Assembly (NCBI GenBank): GCA_041581135.1
Contig: JBFGCM010000002.1
Coordinates: forward strand, 1-64,000
Direction of reading: 5' to 3'
Length of the DNA: 64,000 nucleotides
Source of the DNA: JBFGCM01 sp041581135
GTDB taxonomy: Bacteria; Actinomycetota; Acidimicrobiia; Spongiisociales; UBA5794
Position 1 is the stretch's first letter. Each line of letters starts with the position of its first letter. The notes below the pieces were generated by a model. That model was not told the origin of the DNA. It ran no database searches and was given only the letters and a program-made list of their open reading frames with translations. The position numbers and the translations under genes were made by a program. This document shows positions 8,837 through 17,409 of this stretch, one piece after another.

Positions 8837-9481
8837 GTGGACACCCAAGCCCGAGCGCTGACCCGACGAGCCGCGGTCGTCATCGCGTTGCTGGCATCCG
8901 CCTATGTGGCCGCCCAACTCCTCGCCGACATCTCGAGCCTCAAGATCGTCGACATCGCCGGCTTCTCCATGGACGGCGGAACCCTCATCTATCCCATCAC
9001 CTTCACCATCCGGGATCTCATCCACAAGACGGCGGGCAAGCACGTCGCCAAAGTGATGATCTTCGCCGCCGCCGCCATCAACCTCTTCATGGCGGGCCTG
9101 TTCTGGGTGGTGGACCGCCTCCCCGCCGATCCCGACGGCGGCGTGCCCACCGAGTTCTTCGGTGACGTGCTGAGCCCGGTATGGCGCATCGTCTTCGCCT
9201 CGATCATCGCCGAGGTGGTGGCGGAGCTGATCGACACCGAGGTGTACTCGAGCTGGGTTCGACGCTTCGGCGATCGCCTCCAGTGGGGTCGGGTGTTGTC
9301 GTCGAACGCCGTAGCGATTCCCATCGATTCGGTGGTGTTCGCCGTGGTCGCCTTTGGCGGTGTGCTCCCGACTTCGGTCGTCGCCGAGATCGTCTTCACC
9401 AACATCATCGTGAAGGGCATCGTGACCATCCTCTCGATACCCCTCATCTACACGGTGCGACCCCAGCCGCTGGTCGAGTGA
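8837..9481 (+). CDS. VUT/YhhQ-family transporter, probable queuosine precursor transporter
   Basis: A 214-residue integral membrane protein with about six helices, matching the length and pattern of the COG1738 (Vut_1/YhhQ) family, which imports queuosine precursors such as preQ0 or preQ1. Family-like landmarks are AAQLLADISSLKIVDI near the N-terminus, YPITFTIRDLIHK, and the acidic IAEVVAELIDTEVYS segment. GTG 8837 is the only start before the first helix. No queuosine biosynthesis gene is visible, consistent with salvage. Its stop overlaps a possible GTG of the following acetyltransferase, suggesting co-transcription. Confidence 0.87.
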   Translation: MDTQARALTRRAAVVIALLASAYVAAQLLADISSLKIVDIAGFSMDGGTLIYPITFTIRDLIHKTAGKHVAKVMIFAAAAINLFMAGLFWVVDRLPADPDGGVPTEFFGDVLSPVWRIVFASIIAEVVAELIDTEVYSSWVRRFGDRLQWGRVLSSNAVAIPIDSVVFAVVAFGGVLPTSVVAEIVFTNIIVKGIVTILSIPLIYTVRPQPLVE

Positions 9482-9504
9482 CGGCTCCCGGAGACCCAGG
9501 CGAG

Positions 9505-10005
9505 GTGACGATCCGTCCGGCCGTGGTCGCAGACGCCCCCCAGCTGGCCGCCGTTCATTTCCACGCCTGGCAGGAGGCCTACCGCGGTCTGGTGCCGCCG
9601 GAGATCATCTCGCCGCTCGACGACCAAAGGATCGGCCGGTGGCAGCGGGCGCTCGAGACCCCCCGCCCCAGAACCACCCTCGTCGTCGCCGAACGTCAGG
9701 GGCAGGTGATCGGCTTCGCCGGCACACAACGGTCGCCGAATGGACTGGAGCTGCAGACGATGTATGTCCACCCCGATCACTGGAGCACCGGAGCCGGACG
9801 GGCCTTGATGCTGCACGTGTTCGCCGACTGGGCACGCGCCGGCATCGACCGTGCGCACCTTTGGGTGCTGGTCACCAACGACCGGGCCCGACGGTTCTAT
9901 GAGGGCTTCGGGTGGCGCAGCAGCGGCGAGGAGAACGTGGTGGCCGTCGGCGGGACCGAGTTGCCTGTGATCCGGTACGACATCGACATCGCCACGGCCC
10001 GGTAG
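9505..10005 (+). CDS. GNAT-family N-acetyltransferase
   Basis: A 166-residue single-domain acetyltransferase. It starts TIRPAVVADAPQL, typical of the family beta1-alpha1 unit; ELQTMYVHPDHWSTGAGRAL is beta4 followed by the acetyl-CoA pyrophosphate loop (R/Q-x-x-G-x-G/A), and the end has NDRARRFYEGFGW, the usual alpha4-beta6 motif. The acceptor is unknown; small-molecule amines and ribosomal or toxin targets all occur in the family. GTG 9505 is chosen, but GTG 9478, overlapping the transporter stop by 4 nt, is equally possible and would couple the genes. Confidence 0.85.
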   Translation: MTIRPAVVADAPQLAAVHFHAWQEAYRGLVPPEIISPLDDQRIGRWQRALETPRPRTTLVVAERQGQVIGFAGTQRSPNGLELQTMYVHPDHWSTGAGRALMLHVFADWARAGIDRAHLWVLVTNDRARRFYEGFGWRSSGEENVVAVGGTELPVIRYDIDIATAR

Positions 10006-10019
10006 CCGCTTCGCTCGCC

Positions 10020-10760
10020 TCAGGCGGTGCGGACGTCGAAGCCGCGGGGCAGCTCCAGCCGATGGGCGCGCAGAAGCGCGTCGTCGCCGAGGATGTCGGC
10101 GATCGGCCCGTCGGCCACGATCTTGCCGGCGTCGATGATCAAGGCCCGCTGACACAGCTCCAAGGCATAGGGCAGATCGTGGGTCACCATCATCATGGTG
10201 ATGTCGAGCCCGGTGAGGATCTCCGCAAGTTCACGACGTGCCTTCGGGTCGAGATTCGACGAGGGCTCGTCCAGCACCAGGATCTCGGGATGCATCGCCA
10301 GCACCGTGGCGACCGCCACGCGGCGCCGCTGCCCGAAGCTGAGGTGATGAGGTGCTCGCTCGGCCTGGTCGGCCATTCCGACCGCTTCGAGCGCATCCGT
10401 CACCCGACGCTCCAGCTCGTCACCCTCGATGCCGAAGTTGGCCGGACCGAAGGCGACGTCCTCCCGCACCGTCGGCATGAACAGCTGGTCGTCGGGATCC
10501 TGGAACACCAGCCCGGTGCGCCGCCTGATCTCTCGCAGGCTGTCTTCGTCGAGATCGAGCCCGGCGACCGACACCGTGCCGGACGACCCGCGCAGGATGC
10601 CGTTGAGATGCAGCACCAACGTGGTCTTGCCGGCGCCGTTGGGACCCAGCAGCGCCACCCGCTCGCCCGGGTGGATGTGGAAGTCCACCGAGTCCAGGGC
10701 GTGATAGCCGTCCGGATACGAGAACGACAGCTCCTCGACGGCGAGCGCCGGCGTGCTCAT
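10020..10760 (-). CDS. cbiO: Energy-coupling ABC ATPase for Ni/Co uptake
   Basis: ATPase of an ECF/CbiMNQO importer, 246 residues. Walker A GPNGAGKTTL (about 38-47), Q-loop FQDPDDQLF typical of ECF ATPases, signature LSFGQRRRV and Walker B ILVLDEPSSNLD are all intact. It is the third gene of the cbiMN-cbiQ-cbiO run and overlaps cbiQ by 4 bp (ATG 10760). It supplies the power stroke to CbiQ. ECF ATPases that serve different substrates look alike; the nickel/cobalt assignment rests on the adjacent CbiMN. It converges with the GNAT gene. Confidence 0.92.
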   Translation of the reverse strand: MSTPALAVEELSFSYPDGYHALDSVDFHIHPGERVALLGPNGAGKTTLVLHLNGILRGSSGTVSVAGLDLDEDSLREIRRRTGLVFQDPDDQLFMPTVREDVAFGPANFGIEGDELERRVTDALEAVGMADQAERAPHHLSFGQRRRVAVATVLAMHPEILVLDEPSSNLDPKARRELAEILTGLDITMMMVTHDLPYALELCQRALIIDAGKIVADGPIADILGDDALLRAHRLELPRGFDVRTA

Positions 10761-11521
10761 GTGAGCACCATCGCGGTCGCCGCCGTCGCCCAGGCTGTGG
10801 CGATCACCGACAGGGCACCCGGCCAGGGCGTTGCCCACGCCGCGGTCGCCTGGATACGCGGCATGACGCCGGTGTACCCGCGAGCCACCATCGCCTGATA
10901 CACCCGCTCCCCCCGCTCGTACGACCGGACGAACATGGAACCGGCGCTGGCCGCCCAGGGCTTGACGTCACCGATCCACTGCGGCTCGTACCCACGGGAG
11001 GACATGGCGATCCGGCGGCGCCGGAACTCGCTGACCACCACGTCCAAATAGCGAATCATGAAGCCGGCGATGGCCGTGATCACCCTCGGTACTCGGATGC
11101 GATCCAGGCCGGAGAGGATGTCGGGCACCGTGGTGGTCGACGCCAGGATGATGGAGAACGACAAGCCGAGGGTGCCTTTGGCGAGGATGGTCCACGCCCC
11201 CCACAGTCCTTCTCGAGACACGGCGATGCCGAGCACCTCGACTCGCTCGCCACCACCGAGGAACGGCAGCAGGACCGCAAAGATCACGAACGGCACCTCG
11301 ATGAGGAGCCGCGCCGCGAACTGTTTGGGCCGGAGCCCGGCGAGAGCCACCAGGACCGCCACGATCACGGCGTAGACGCCAAAGGCCCAGAACGCGTTCC
11401 GGGGAGTGGCGACCACGGCGAATACGAGGGCGATCATGGTCACCAGCTTCAAGTGCGGCGCCGTCCGGTGGAGGATGCCGTGACCGTGGATGAAAAGGGC
11501 GTGGGCGTGGCCCGTGCTCAC
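10757..11521 (-). CDS. cbiQ: Energy-coupling transmembrane protein of Ni/Co importer
   Basis: CbiQ/EcfT subunit of 254 residues with five to six membrane helices. After the His-rich start (GHAHALFIHGHG) comes LHRTAPHLKLV, the usual opening, and the long cytoplasmic helices carry the two coupling motifs AMSSRGYEP (A-x-x-x-R-G form) and AMVARGYTG, which contact the CbiO ATPases. GTG 11521 overlaps the cbiMN stop by 4 bp and the stop overlaps cbiO by 4 bp, so the three genes form a tight operon. The N-terminal histidines may bind metal, though that is inference. Confidence 0.92.
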   Translation of the reverse strand: MSTGHAHALFIHGHGILHRTAPHLKLVTMIALVFAVVATPRNAFWAFGVYAVIVAVLVALAGLRPKQFAARLLIEVPFVIFAVLLPFLGGGERVEVLGIAVSREGLWGAWTILAKGTLGLSFSIILASTTTVPDILSGLDRIRVPRVITAIAGFMIRYLDVVVSEFRRRRIAMSSRGYEPQWIGDVKPWAASAGSMFVRSYERGERVYQAMVARGYTGVMPRIQATAAWATPWPGALSVIATAWATAATAMVLT

Positions 11522-12492
11522 GTGGGAACCCTGCGGCGCCGTCGCATCAACGCCCACATGCCGAGGGCGCCGACTCCGACGGCGAAGGTCACGGCGATGC
11601 CGATGGCGCCGGCCATGCTGACCCCGACCGTGTCCTCGCCGTAGTCGGCAAGAGGCGAGTCGGCAGCGGCGCCGTCGACGGCGTCGTCGGCGAACCCTTG
11701 GTCGATCGCCACCCGCTCGAGGCCGTCGGGGTCCGAGCTGGCGAGCGGCGCCACCACCAGCGCCAGCACCAGTGCGACCGCAAGTCCGACGCCTACGAAT
11801 CCCCCGATGCCGCCGCGGCCGATCCGGGTCGACGAGCCAGTGAGGTTCAGATCGTGCGTGCCGAACACCAGGTCCGGCCGGGAGGCCGCAACCAGACCCA
11901 CGACGGCTGCGGTGATCAGACCCTCACCGATCCCGATGAGGAAGTGCACTCCCACCATGGCGGTGAAAACGGTGGCGAGGTTCACGTCACCCACTCCGCC
12001 TAGCGAGTACTGCACCACGAAACCGGTGGCCGCCGCCACCACCGACACGAGGCCGGCGGCGAAGGTGGCGACGAGGGCGATCGTCCACCGCTTGGGGAGC
12101 ACCCTCGTGATGCCGCGAAAGACGACCCACCCGACGAGACCCGAGATGATGGCCATGTTGAGGGTGTTGAGCCCGAGCGCAGAGACGCCGCCGTCGGCGA
12201 ACAAGAAGGACTGCACGATGACAACCGTGGACACCGCCGCCACCCCCAGCCACGGGCCGACGAGAATCACGGCCAGTGCGCCCCCGATGAGGTGGCCGCT
12301 CGTGCCGGCGGCAACAGGGAAGTTCAGCATTTGGAGTGCGAAGATGAATGCGGCGACCAGTCCCGTCATGGGAATGCGCTTGTCCTGCAGCACCTTCCCC
12401 GATTGGCGCAACGCGGCGCCGACACCGCCGGCGGCGATGACGCCGGCGCCGGCCGAGGTGACGCCGTTGATGAATCCGTCGGGGATGTGCAT
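11518..12492 (-). CDS. cbiM: Fused CbiM-CbiN nickel/cobalt substrate-binding membrane protein
   Basis: A 324-residue membrane protein. The N-terminus MHIPDGF supplies the amino terminus and His2 that chelate Ni/Co in CbiM/NikM, and helices up to about residue 210 match the CbiM core (LNFPVAAGTSGHLIGGALA, GLNTLNMAI). The C-terminal third has two helices around a periplasmic loop with ASSDPDGLERVA and SPLADYGED, the CbiN/PDGLE signature. It therefore carries both components in one chain. No cobalamin genes are nearby, so nickel or cobalt cannot be separated by context, but the Nur-like box just upstream favours nickel control. Confidence 0.92.
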   Translation of the reverse strand: MHIPDGFINGVTSAGAGVIAAGGVGAALRQSGKVLQDKRIPMTGLVAAFIFALQMLNFPVAAGTSGHLIGGALAVILVGPWLGVAAVSTVVIVQSFLFADGGVSALGLNTLNMAIISGLVGWVVFRGITRVLPKRWTIALVATFAAGLVSVVAAATGFVVQYSLGGVGDVNLATVFTAMVGVHFLIGIGEGLITAAVVGLVAASRPDLVFGTHDLNLTGSSTRIGRGGIGGFVGVGLAVALVLALVVAPLASSDPDGLERVAIDQGFADDAVDGAAADSPLADYGEDTVGVSMAGAIGIAVTFAVGVGALGMWALMRRRRRVPT

Positions 12493-12505
12493 GTTGCGCC
12501 TCTTG

Positions 12506-12522
12506 TTGCAAGCGGTTTGCAG
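12506..12522. promoter_or_regulatory. Nur-box-like operator before cbiMN
   Basis: TTGCAA-N5-TTGCAG on the plus strand, one mismatch from the streptomycete nickel-regulator box TTGCAA-N5-TTGCAA. It lies 14 bp before the cbiMN start and 28 bp after the stop of the Fur-family gene, so it could repress the importer when nickel is plentiful. No clear -10/-35 pair was assigned. Confidence 0.6.
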
Positions 12523-12550
12523 TAACTCTATCGGCGCGCGGTCAGCTACA

Positions 12551-12985
12551 TCAAGTGGTTTCTTCCCGGCAGGTGCGGCAGATGCCGGCGATGGCGAAAT
12601 GATGCGAAGACGGCACGAAACCCGTCGCCTCCACGATGCCGGCGACCAGACGCTCGAACTCCTCGTCGGGGATGGCGTGGGTGGTCCCACACGTATCGCA
12701 CACGAGGTGCGTGTGGTGGGCTTCCTCGGCGAGGTGGTACACCGCGGGCCCGTGACCCATGTGGCTGTGCTCCACGATGCCTGCGGTCTCCAGCGCCTCG
12801 AGGGTCCGATACACCGTGGACTCGTCCATCGGGGCGGTGGCCGATGCCCGCTCGTGGATGAGTGCTGCGGTGAGATGCTCGTCGTGCGAAGCCGCGATGA
12901 CCTCACACACGGCCCGGCGCGGCTCGGTGATTCGGAGTCCCCGGCCCCGCAGTGCCTCGAGGAGCGCTTCGGCGTCGATGTGCAT
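12551..12985 (-). CDS. Fur-family metalloregulator, possibly Nur
   Basis: A 144-residue Fur-superfamily repressor: winged helix (LRITEPRRAV..., DESTVYRTLEAL recognition helix region about 54-66) then a dimerisation domain with the metal ligands HHTHLVCDTCG (about 88-98) and a second structural pair near the end (CRTC). The two Cys-x2-Cys pairs fit a structural zinc site. Fur, Zur, Nur and PerR cannot be told apart by motif alone; the position directly upstream of a Ni/Co importer with a TTGCAA-N5-TTGCAG box suggests nickel sensing. ATG 12985 is clear. It is divergent from the helicase gene. Confidence 0.88.
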   Translation of the reverse strand: MHIDAEALLEALRGRGLRITEPRRAVCEVIAASHDEHLTAALIHERASATAPMDESTVYRTLEALETAGIVEHSHMGHGPAVYHLAEEAHHTHLVCDTCGTTHAIPDEEFERLVAGIVEATGFVPSSHHFAIAGICRTCREETT

Positions 12986-13109
12986 CGCCCCAGGCTACGT
13001 CGACACGGGGAGTGCAGGTACGGCCGCCTGCCCCAATTCTCCGGGGGGCGTAGTCGGTGACTGCGAGCGAGCGGGCCGAGGACGGACCTCAGCTACTCGC
13101 CGCGACAAA

Positions 13110-13146
13110 CCGACCTGTTTCGGTCGCCCGGCCGGAAACAGGTCGG
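13110..13146. other. Perfect 12-bp inverted repeat between divergent genes
   Basis: Arms CCGACCTGTTTC and GAAACAGGTCGG (13110-13121 and 13135-13146) around a 13-nt loop. It lies in the 190-bp divergent spacer, ending 29 bp before the helicase ATG. No T-tract follows. It could be an operator or an mRNA hairpin; it is not a recognisable LexA box. Confidence 0.7.
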
Positions 13147-13175
13147 CCGTCACACCTCTGCTCTACGCTGCCACG

Positions 13176-15785
13176 ATGCCTTGGCCGGGACCAGATGTGC
13201 TTGGACGCGGGATCGTCGTGCGCGCCGGTGCGCCCGTGCCCGAGCCGTGGGTTGCAGCACCCCGGTTCACCATCGACACTCCTGCGCTCGAGGGGGCCGG
13301 AGACCTCGTCGCCACGCTCCACCGGCAGTGGGCGCAGCGGCAGCCCGTCGTCATCGAGTGGGACGTAGCCGACGATGCCCTCGCCGCATCGGAGGCGAGC
13401 ACCGCTCCGGTGTGGTCGCTCGATGCCGGATTCCTGTTCCCTCTGGAGCGGTTGCGGTTCCTCTGCTTCTCCAACAACTACGACGGGCGCAACGGAGAGC
13501 CCCGCTGGTGGTGGAGCCACAAAGCCGAGCGCAGCCTCAGAGCCGAGGCCGGTGGCTCGGCCGACGTGCTGCTCCCCGATGGCGGTCCCGCATGGATCGA
13601 CGGCGGACCCCGCTCACCGCTGGACCTCACCGGCGTCGTGCACGGCGACAGCGTCGACGCCGGACTCACTGCCTTCGTTCCCCGCCAAGCGCCCGATCCA
13701 CCACCCGGTCTCGCTCCCGATCAGGCCGAGGCGGTGACCCACGTGGCCGGTGCGGCGCGCATCATCGCTCCTGCCGGCTCCGGCAAGACTCGCACCCTGG
13801 CGGCCCGGCTCCAGCACCTCATGGCCCGCGGCGTGGAGCCCGGCTACGTCATGGCGCTGGCCTACAACACCCGCGCCGCAGAGGAGCTGCGTGCCCGTAC
13901 CGGCGTGAACCGGGGCACGGTCCGCACCATCCACTCGTTGGGTTGGCAGATCCTCAACGAGGCGCACAACCGACTGGACCTCATCGCCGAACCCGAGGTG
14001 CGTGACGTGCTGGGCCGCATCATCTCGGTCCCGCAGCGGGTCAACACCGACTCGCTAGGCCCCTACCTGGAGGCCTTGGAACAGGTGCGGGCGGGTCTCA
14101 TGGATCCTGTCTCCGTCGAAACGAGTCGCGACGACGTGCCCGGGCTGGCCGACGGCTTCGACGACTATCGGCGCCGCCTCTACGAGAGGGGACGGGTCGA
14201 TCACGGCGAGCAGGTGTACGGGGCCATCGAGGCCCTGCTGAACGATCCGGAGCTGCGCTCGCGTTGGCAGCGCCGGTGCCGGTACGTGCTGGTCGACGAG
14301 TTCCAGGACCTCACCCCCGCCTACCTGCTGCTGATTCGCTTGGTGGCGTCACCTCAGCTCGATGTGTTCGGCGTGGGGGACGACGATCAGGTCATCTACG
14401 GCTACGCCGGCGCCGACCCCGGGTTCCTCATCGACTTCGGCGACTACTTCCCGGGCGCCGGTCACCACGCTCTCGAGATCAACTACCGATCCCCGCATCC
14501 GGTGGTGGCGGCGGCGCGGACCGTGCTGTCCTACAACGACCGGAGGATCGACAAGACCATCACGGCGTCCCACCAGGACCCCGACCCTGGTGCCCTGCAG
14601 GTCGAGCGGCTCACCGACGGCGATCTCGCCCGCCGCACCGCCGAGCTGATCGCCGGCTGGATGGCAGAGGGTGTCGAACCGGGGAGCATCGCCGTGCTGA
14701 CCCGGGTCAACTCGTCGCTCATCCCGGTGAAAGCGGCGCTGGTGGAGGCCGGGGTCCCGGTCAACTCGCTCGTCACGGCCCAGAACCTGCACCGCACCAC
14801 CTTACGAGCCCTGTTCGCATGGCTGCGGCTGGCCGGCGACCCCGAACGGATGGCCCGCACCGATCTGCTCGAGGCCGTTCGTCGACCGGGGCGCGGCCTC
14901 ACGCGGCTCGCTCGCGAGCTGATCCGTCGGCCTCGGCACGATCTCGCCCAACTGGCTGGACTCGCCGAACCACTGGATGGCCGACAGCGCGCCAAGTGGG
15001 ATGACTTCGTCACAGACCTCGAGCTCGTGGTGGCGGCGGTGGACGCGCACGCCACGCCCGAGGTGATGAAAGTGCTCATCGAGGGCATCGGCTTGGGCAC
15101 CTCGGCGCACACTCTGGACTCGGGGCGGGGCAATGCGTCTCGGTCCGGCCACTTCGACGATCTGGTGGCGGTGCGCCGCGCCGCCGCCCTGCACCCCGAC
15201 ATCGGGGACTTCGCGTCGTGGCTGGCGACAACGCTCGACCATGCGGCCGCCGCGTCAGGCGTCACGCTCTCGTCGATCCATCGCGTCAAGGGCATGGAGT
15301 GGGATCGGGTGATCACGTTCGGCGCCGACGAGGGCGCCATGCCTCACGACCTCTCCGACGACCTCGAGGAGGAGCGCCGCATCTTCCATGTGGCCCTGAC
15401 CCGCGCCATCGGGCAGGCGGTGATCCTCGCTGACAGCGCGCACCCGTCGCGTTTCCTCGCCGAGCTCGACGGTTCGGCGCCACGGGTCGCCGCGGCTCCG
15501 CCGGCGCCGACGCGTCGAGCGAAAGCCGCACGTCTCGTGCTGCCTACCGGCCCTGTCGATGCCGATCTGGTGACCGCTCTCAAGTCATGGCGCCTGGACA
15601 CGTCGAAGCGAATGAACGTGCCGGCCTTCGTCATCATGCACGACTCCACGGTCGAAGCGATCGCGGCTACCAAACCGACCAGCGAGCGGCAGTTGCTGGC
15701 GATCAACGGGATCGGGCCTCGCAAGCTGGAGGACTACGGCGACGAGATCCTCGAGGTGGTGAGCGGGTTCTCCGGCGGAGACTGA
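13176..15785 (+). CDS. UvrD/Rep-like superfamily 1 helicase with N-terminal extension and HRDC domain
   Basis: An 869-residue SF1A DNA helicase. Residues 1-175 form an N-terminal domain outside the helicase core, with the odd motif PRWWWSHKAER (109-119). The core begins at Q-motif LAPDQAEAV (179-187), then Walker A APAGSGKT (198-205), Walker B VLVDEFQDL, DDDQVIYGYAG and the C-terminal motifs HRVKGMEWD and HVALTRA. The tail after about 800 is an HRDC domain (ERQLLAINGIGPRKLEDYGD) that helps bind DNA. Likely role: 3'-5' unwinding in repair or fork restart. ATG 13176 precedes the first conserved residues. Transcribed divergently from the Fur-family gene. Confidence 0.9.
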   Translation: MPWPGPDVLGRGIVVRAGAPVPEPWVAAPRFTIDTPALEGAGDLVATLHRQWAQRQPVVIEWDVADDALAASEASTAPVWSLDAGFLFPLERLRFLCFSNNYDGRNGEPRWWWSHKAERSLRAEAGGSADVLLPDGGPAWIDGGPRSPLDLTGVVHGDSVDAGLTAFVPRQAPDPPPGLAPDQAEAVTHVAGAARIIAPAGSGKTRTLAARLQHLMARGVEPGYVMALAYNTRAAEELRARTGVNRGTVRTIHSLGWQILNEAHNRLDLIAEPEVRDVLGRIISVPQRVNTDSLGPYLEALEQVRAGLMDPVSVETSRDDVPGLADGFDDYRRRLYERGRVDHGEQVYGAIEALLNDPELRSRWQRRCRYVLVDEFQDLTPAYLLLIRLVASPQLDVFGVGDDDQVIYGYAGADPGFLIDFGDYFPGAGHHALEINYRSPHPVVAAARTVLSYNDRRIDKTITASHQDPDPGALQVERLTDGDLARRTAELIAGWMAEGVEPGSIAVLTRVNSSLIPVKAALVEAGVPVNSLVTAQNLHRTTLRALFAWLRLAGDPERMARTDLLEAVRRPGRGLTRLARELIRRPRHDLAQLAGLAEPLDGRQRAKWDDFVTDLELVVAAVDAHATPEVMKVLIEGIGLGTSAHTLDSGRGNASRSGHFDDLVAVRRAAALHPDIGDFASWLATTLDHAAAASGVTLSSIHRVKGMEWDRVITFGADEGAMPHDLSDDLEEERRIFHVALTRAIGQAVILADSAHPSRFLAELDGSAPRVAAAPPAPTRRAKAARLVLPTGPVDADLVTALKSWRLDTSKRMNVPAFVIMHDSTVEAIAATKPTSERQLLAINGIGPRKLEDYGDEILEVVSGFSGGD

Positions 15786-15789
15786 CGGG

Positions 15790-16221
15790 TCAAAGCGCCC
15801 AGCGGTCCGCCCACGACTTCGGGAACCCGTACGGCAGTGCATAGCCGTAGCGGATGAGCTGGCCTTGGTGCATCGACTCGTGCTCCAACAGGTCCATGAG
15901 GATTCCGTGGCGGACGTCATCCCATTCGAGCGATTCGATGGTTGCGGTGAAGGTGCGCCTGGCGGCATCGAGCGCGGCGAGCACCGCCTCCTTGTCTGTC
16001 AGCTGGTCGCGAGTGAGCGAACTCCGAAAGCCCACCCACTCGCCGGCTTCGAGTGCCCGGGTGTGGCTCTCCCGGCCACCGACGACGCACCAGTACTGCT
16101 GACCGATGGTGTTCGACGGCACCGGCAGCTTCTGACCGAGCGCCTCGGCCGGAAGATGCTCGACCATGTCGCGGTGTGCCTGCATGAGCGCGTCCAGATG
16201 GGCGAGGACGGTGGTGCGCAT
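15790..16221 (-). CDS. DinB-like four-helix protein
   Basis: A 143-residue all-helical protein of the DinB/YfiT-like superfamily, metal-binding bundles that include bacillithiol and mycothiol transferases. Three spaced histidine regions fit the metal triad: the first helix HLDALMQAHRDMVEHL, and HESMHQGQLIRYGYALP near the end. The family motif is H-x3-H-x-G-Q. The reaction is unknown; mycothiol-dependent or damage-induced roles are possible. ATG 16221 lies 5 bp past the cystathionine gamma-synthase stop, so the two are probably in one operon. Confidence 0.8.
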   Translation of the reverse strand: MRTTVLAHLDALMQAHRDMVEHLPAEALGQKLPVPSNTIGQQYWCVVGGRESHTRALEAGEWVGFRSSLTRDQLTDKEAVLAALDAARRTFTATIESLEWDDVRHGILMDLLEHESMHQGQLIRYGYALPYGFPKSWADRWAL

Positions 16222-16226
16222 GTCGT

Positions 16227-17372
16227 TCAGCTCAGCGCCTCGTCGAGGTCGGCCACGAGATCGTCGATGTGCTCGATGCCCACCGAGAGCCGCACCAGGT
16301 CGGGCGGCACCTCCAACATCGTTCCTTCCACCGACATGTGCGTCATGAGGGCCGGGACCTCGATGAGGGACTCCACCCCACCGAGGCTCTCGGCGAGGAT
16401 GAAGAGCTTGGTGCGCTTGGTGATGGCGGCGGCGGCTTCGGCTCCGCCGGTGGGCCGGAACGACACCATGCCGCCGAAGTCGGCCATCTGGTGCGACGCG
16501 ACGACGTGTTGGGGGTGCGACTCGAGGCCTGGGTAGACCACCTCGGCAACGGCCGGATGCTGCTCCAGGAACTTTGCTACCGCGGCGCCGTTGGCCGAGT
16601 GGCGCTCCATGCGCAACGCGAGGGTCTTGATGCCCCGCAGCGCCAGGTAGCAATCGAACGGTCCCGGCACGGGACCCACGGCGTTCTGGAGGAACTTGAG
16701 CCGCTCGAACCGGGCGGCATCGGCGGTGACCAGGGCACCGCCGACGAGGTCGGAGTGGCCACCCACGTACTTGGTCGTCGAGTGCAGAACGACGTCTGCC
16801 CCGAGCTCCAACGGCCGCTGGAGGAAGGGCGTGGGAAAGGTGTTGTCTACGCACACCATGGCACCCGCCGCCTGGGCCATGGGCGTGACGGCGGCCAGGT
16901 CCACCACCCGCAGGAGCGGGTTGGTGGGCGTCTCCACCCACACCAGCTTGGTGGCGGGACGGAGGACGGCCTCGAGCTCGGCAGGATCGGTGAGATCCGT
17001 CGGCGTGTACTCGACCCCCTGCTTCGCCAGCACGTGAGCAAAGAACCGGTAGGTGCCCCCATAGGCGTCGTTGGGCAGCACCACGTGGTCACCGGGTTCG
17101 AGCAGATACCCGATCAGGGCGGTGGCCGCCATCCCGGAGGCGGTGGCCACGCAGCCACCGTCGTCGCCGGGCTGAACACCCTCGAGCGACGCCAACGCCT
17201 CCTCGAGCGCTCGGCGCGTGGGGTTGTCGGTGCGCGAGTACTCATAGCCCCGGTGCTCGCCGGGTCCATCTTGCGCATACGTGGCGCTGGCGAAGATCGG
17301 CACGTTGACGGCGCCGGTCACCTGTTCCGGGTCTTGCCCGACGTGAATGGCTCGGGTCTCGAAGTGATCCAT
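16227..17372 (-). CDS. metB: Cystathionine gamma-synthase / lyase family PLP enzyme
   Basis: A 381-residue fold-type I PLP enzyme of the Cys/Met metabolism family. Landmarks: YEYSRTDNPTRRALEEALA, the substrate-loop Tyr, DNTFPTPFLQRPLELGAD with the PLP-ring Asp, and HSTTKYVGGHSD with Lys that forms the internal aldimine; ESLGGVESLIEVPALMTH is the C-terminal Arg-bearing region equivalent. Gamma-synthase (O-acyl-homoserine plus cysteine) and gamma-lyase cannot be separated by sequence reading; the nearby cystathionine beta-synthase-like gene makes a role in transsulfuration likely. ATG 17372. Confidence 0.9.
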   Translation of the reverse strand: MDHFETRAIHVGQDPEQVTGAVNVPIFASATYAQDGPGEHRGYEYSRTDNPTRRALEEALASLEGVQPGDDGGCVATASGMAATALIGYLLEPGDHVVLPNDAYGGTYRFFAHVLAKQGVEYTPTDLTDPAELEAVLRPATKLVWVETPTNPLLRVVDLAAVTPMAQAAGAMVCVDNTFPTPFLQRPLELGADVVLHSTTKYVGGHSDLVGGALVTADAARFERLKFLQNAVGPVPGPFDCYLALRGIKTLALRMERHSANGAAVAKFLEQHPAVAEVVYPGLESHPQHVVASHQMADFGGMVSFRPTGGAEAAAAITKRTKLFILAESLGGVESLIEVPALMTHMSVEGTMLEVPPDLVRLSVGIEHIDDLVADLDEALS

Positions 17373-17409
17373 GGGCCAAAGTTAACCGCCGCCACGGGCG
17401 ACGGGTTCG

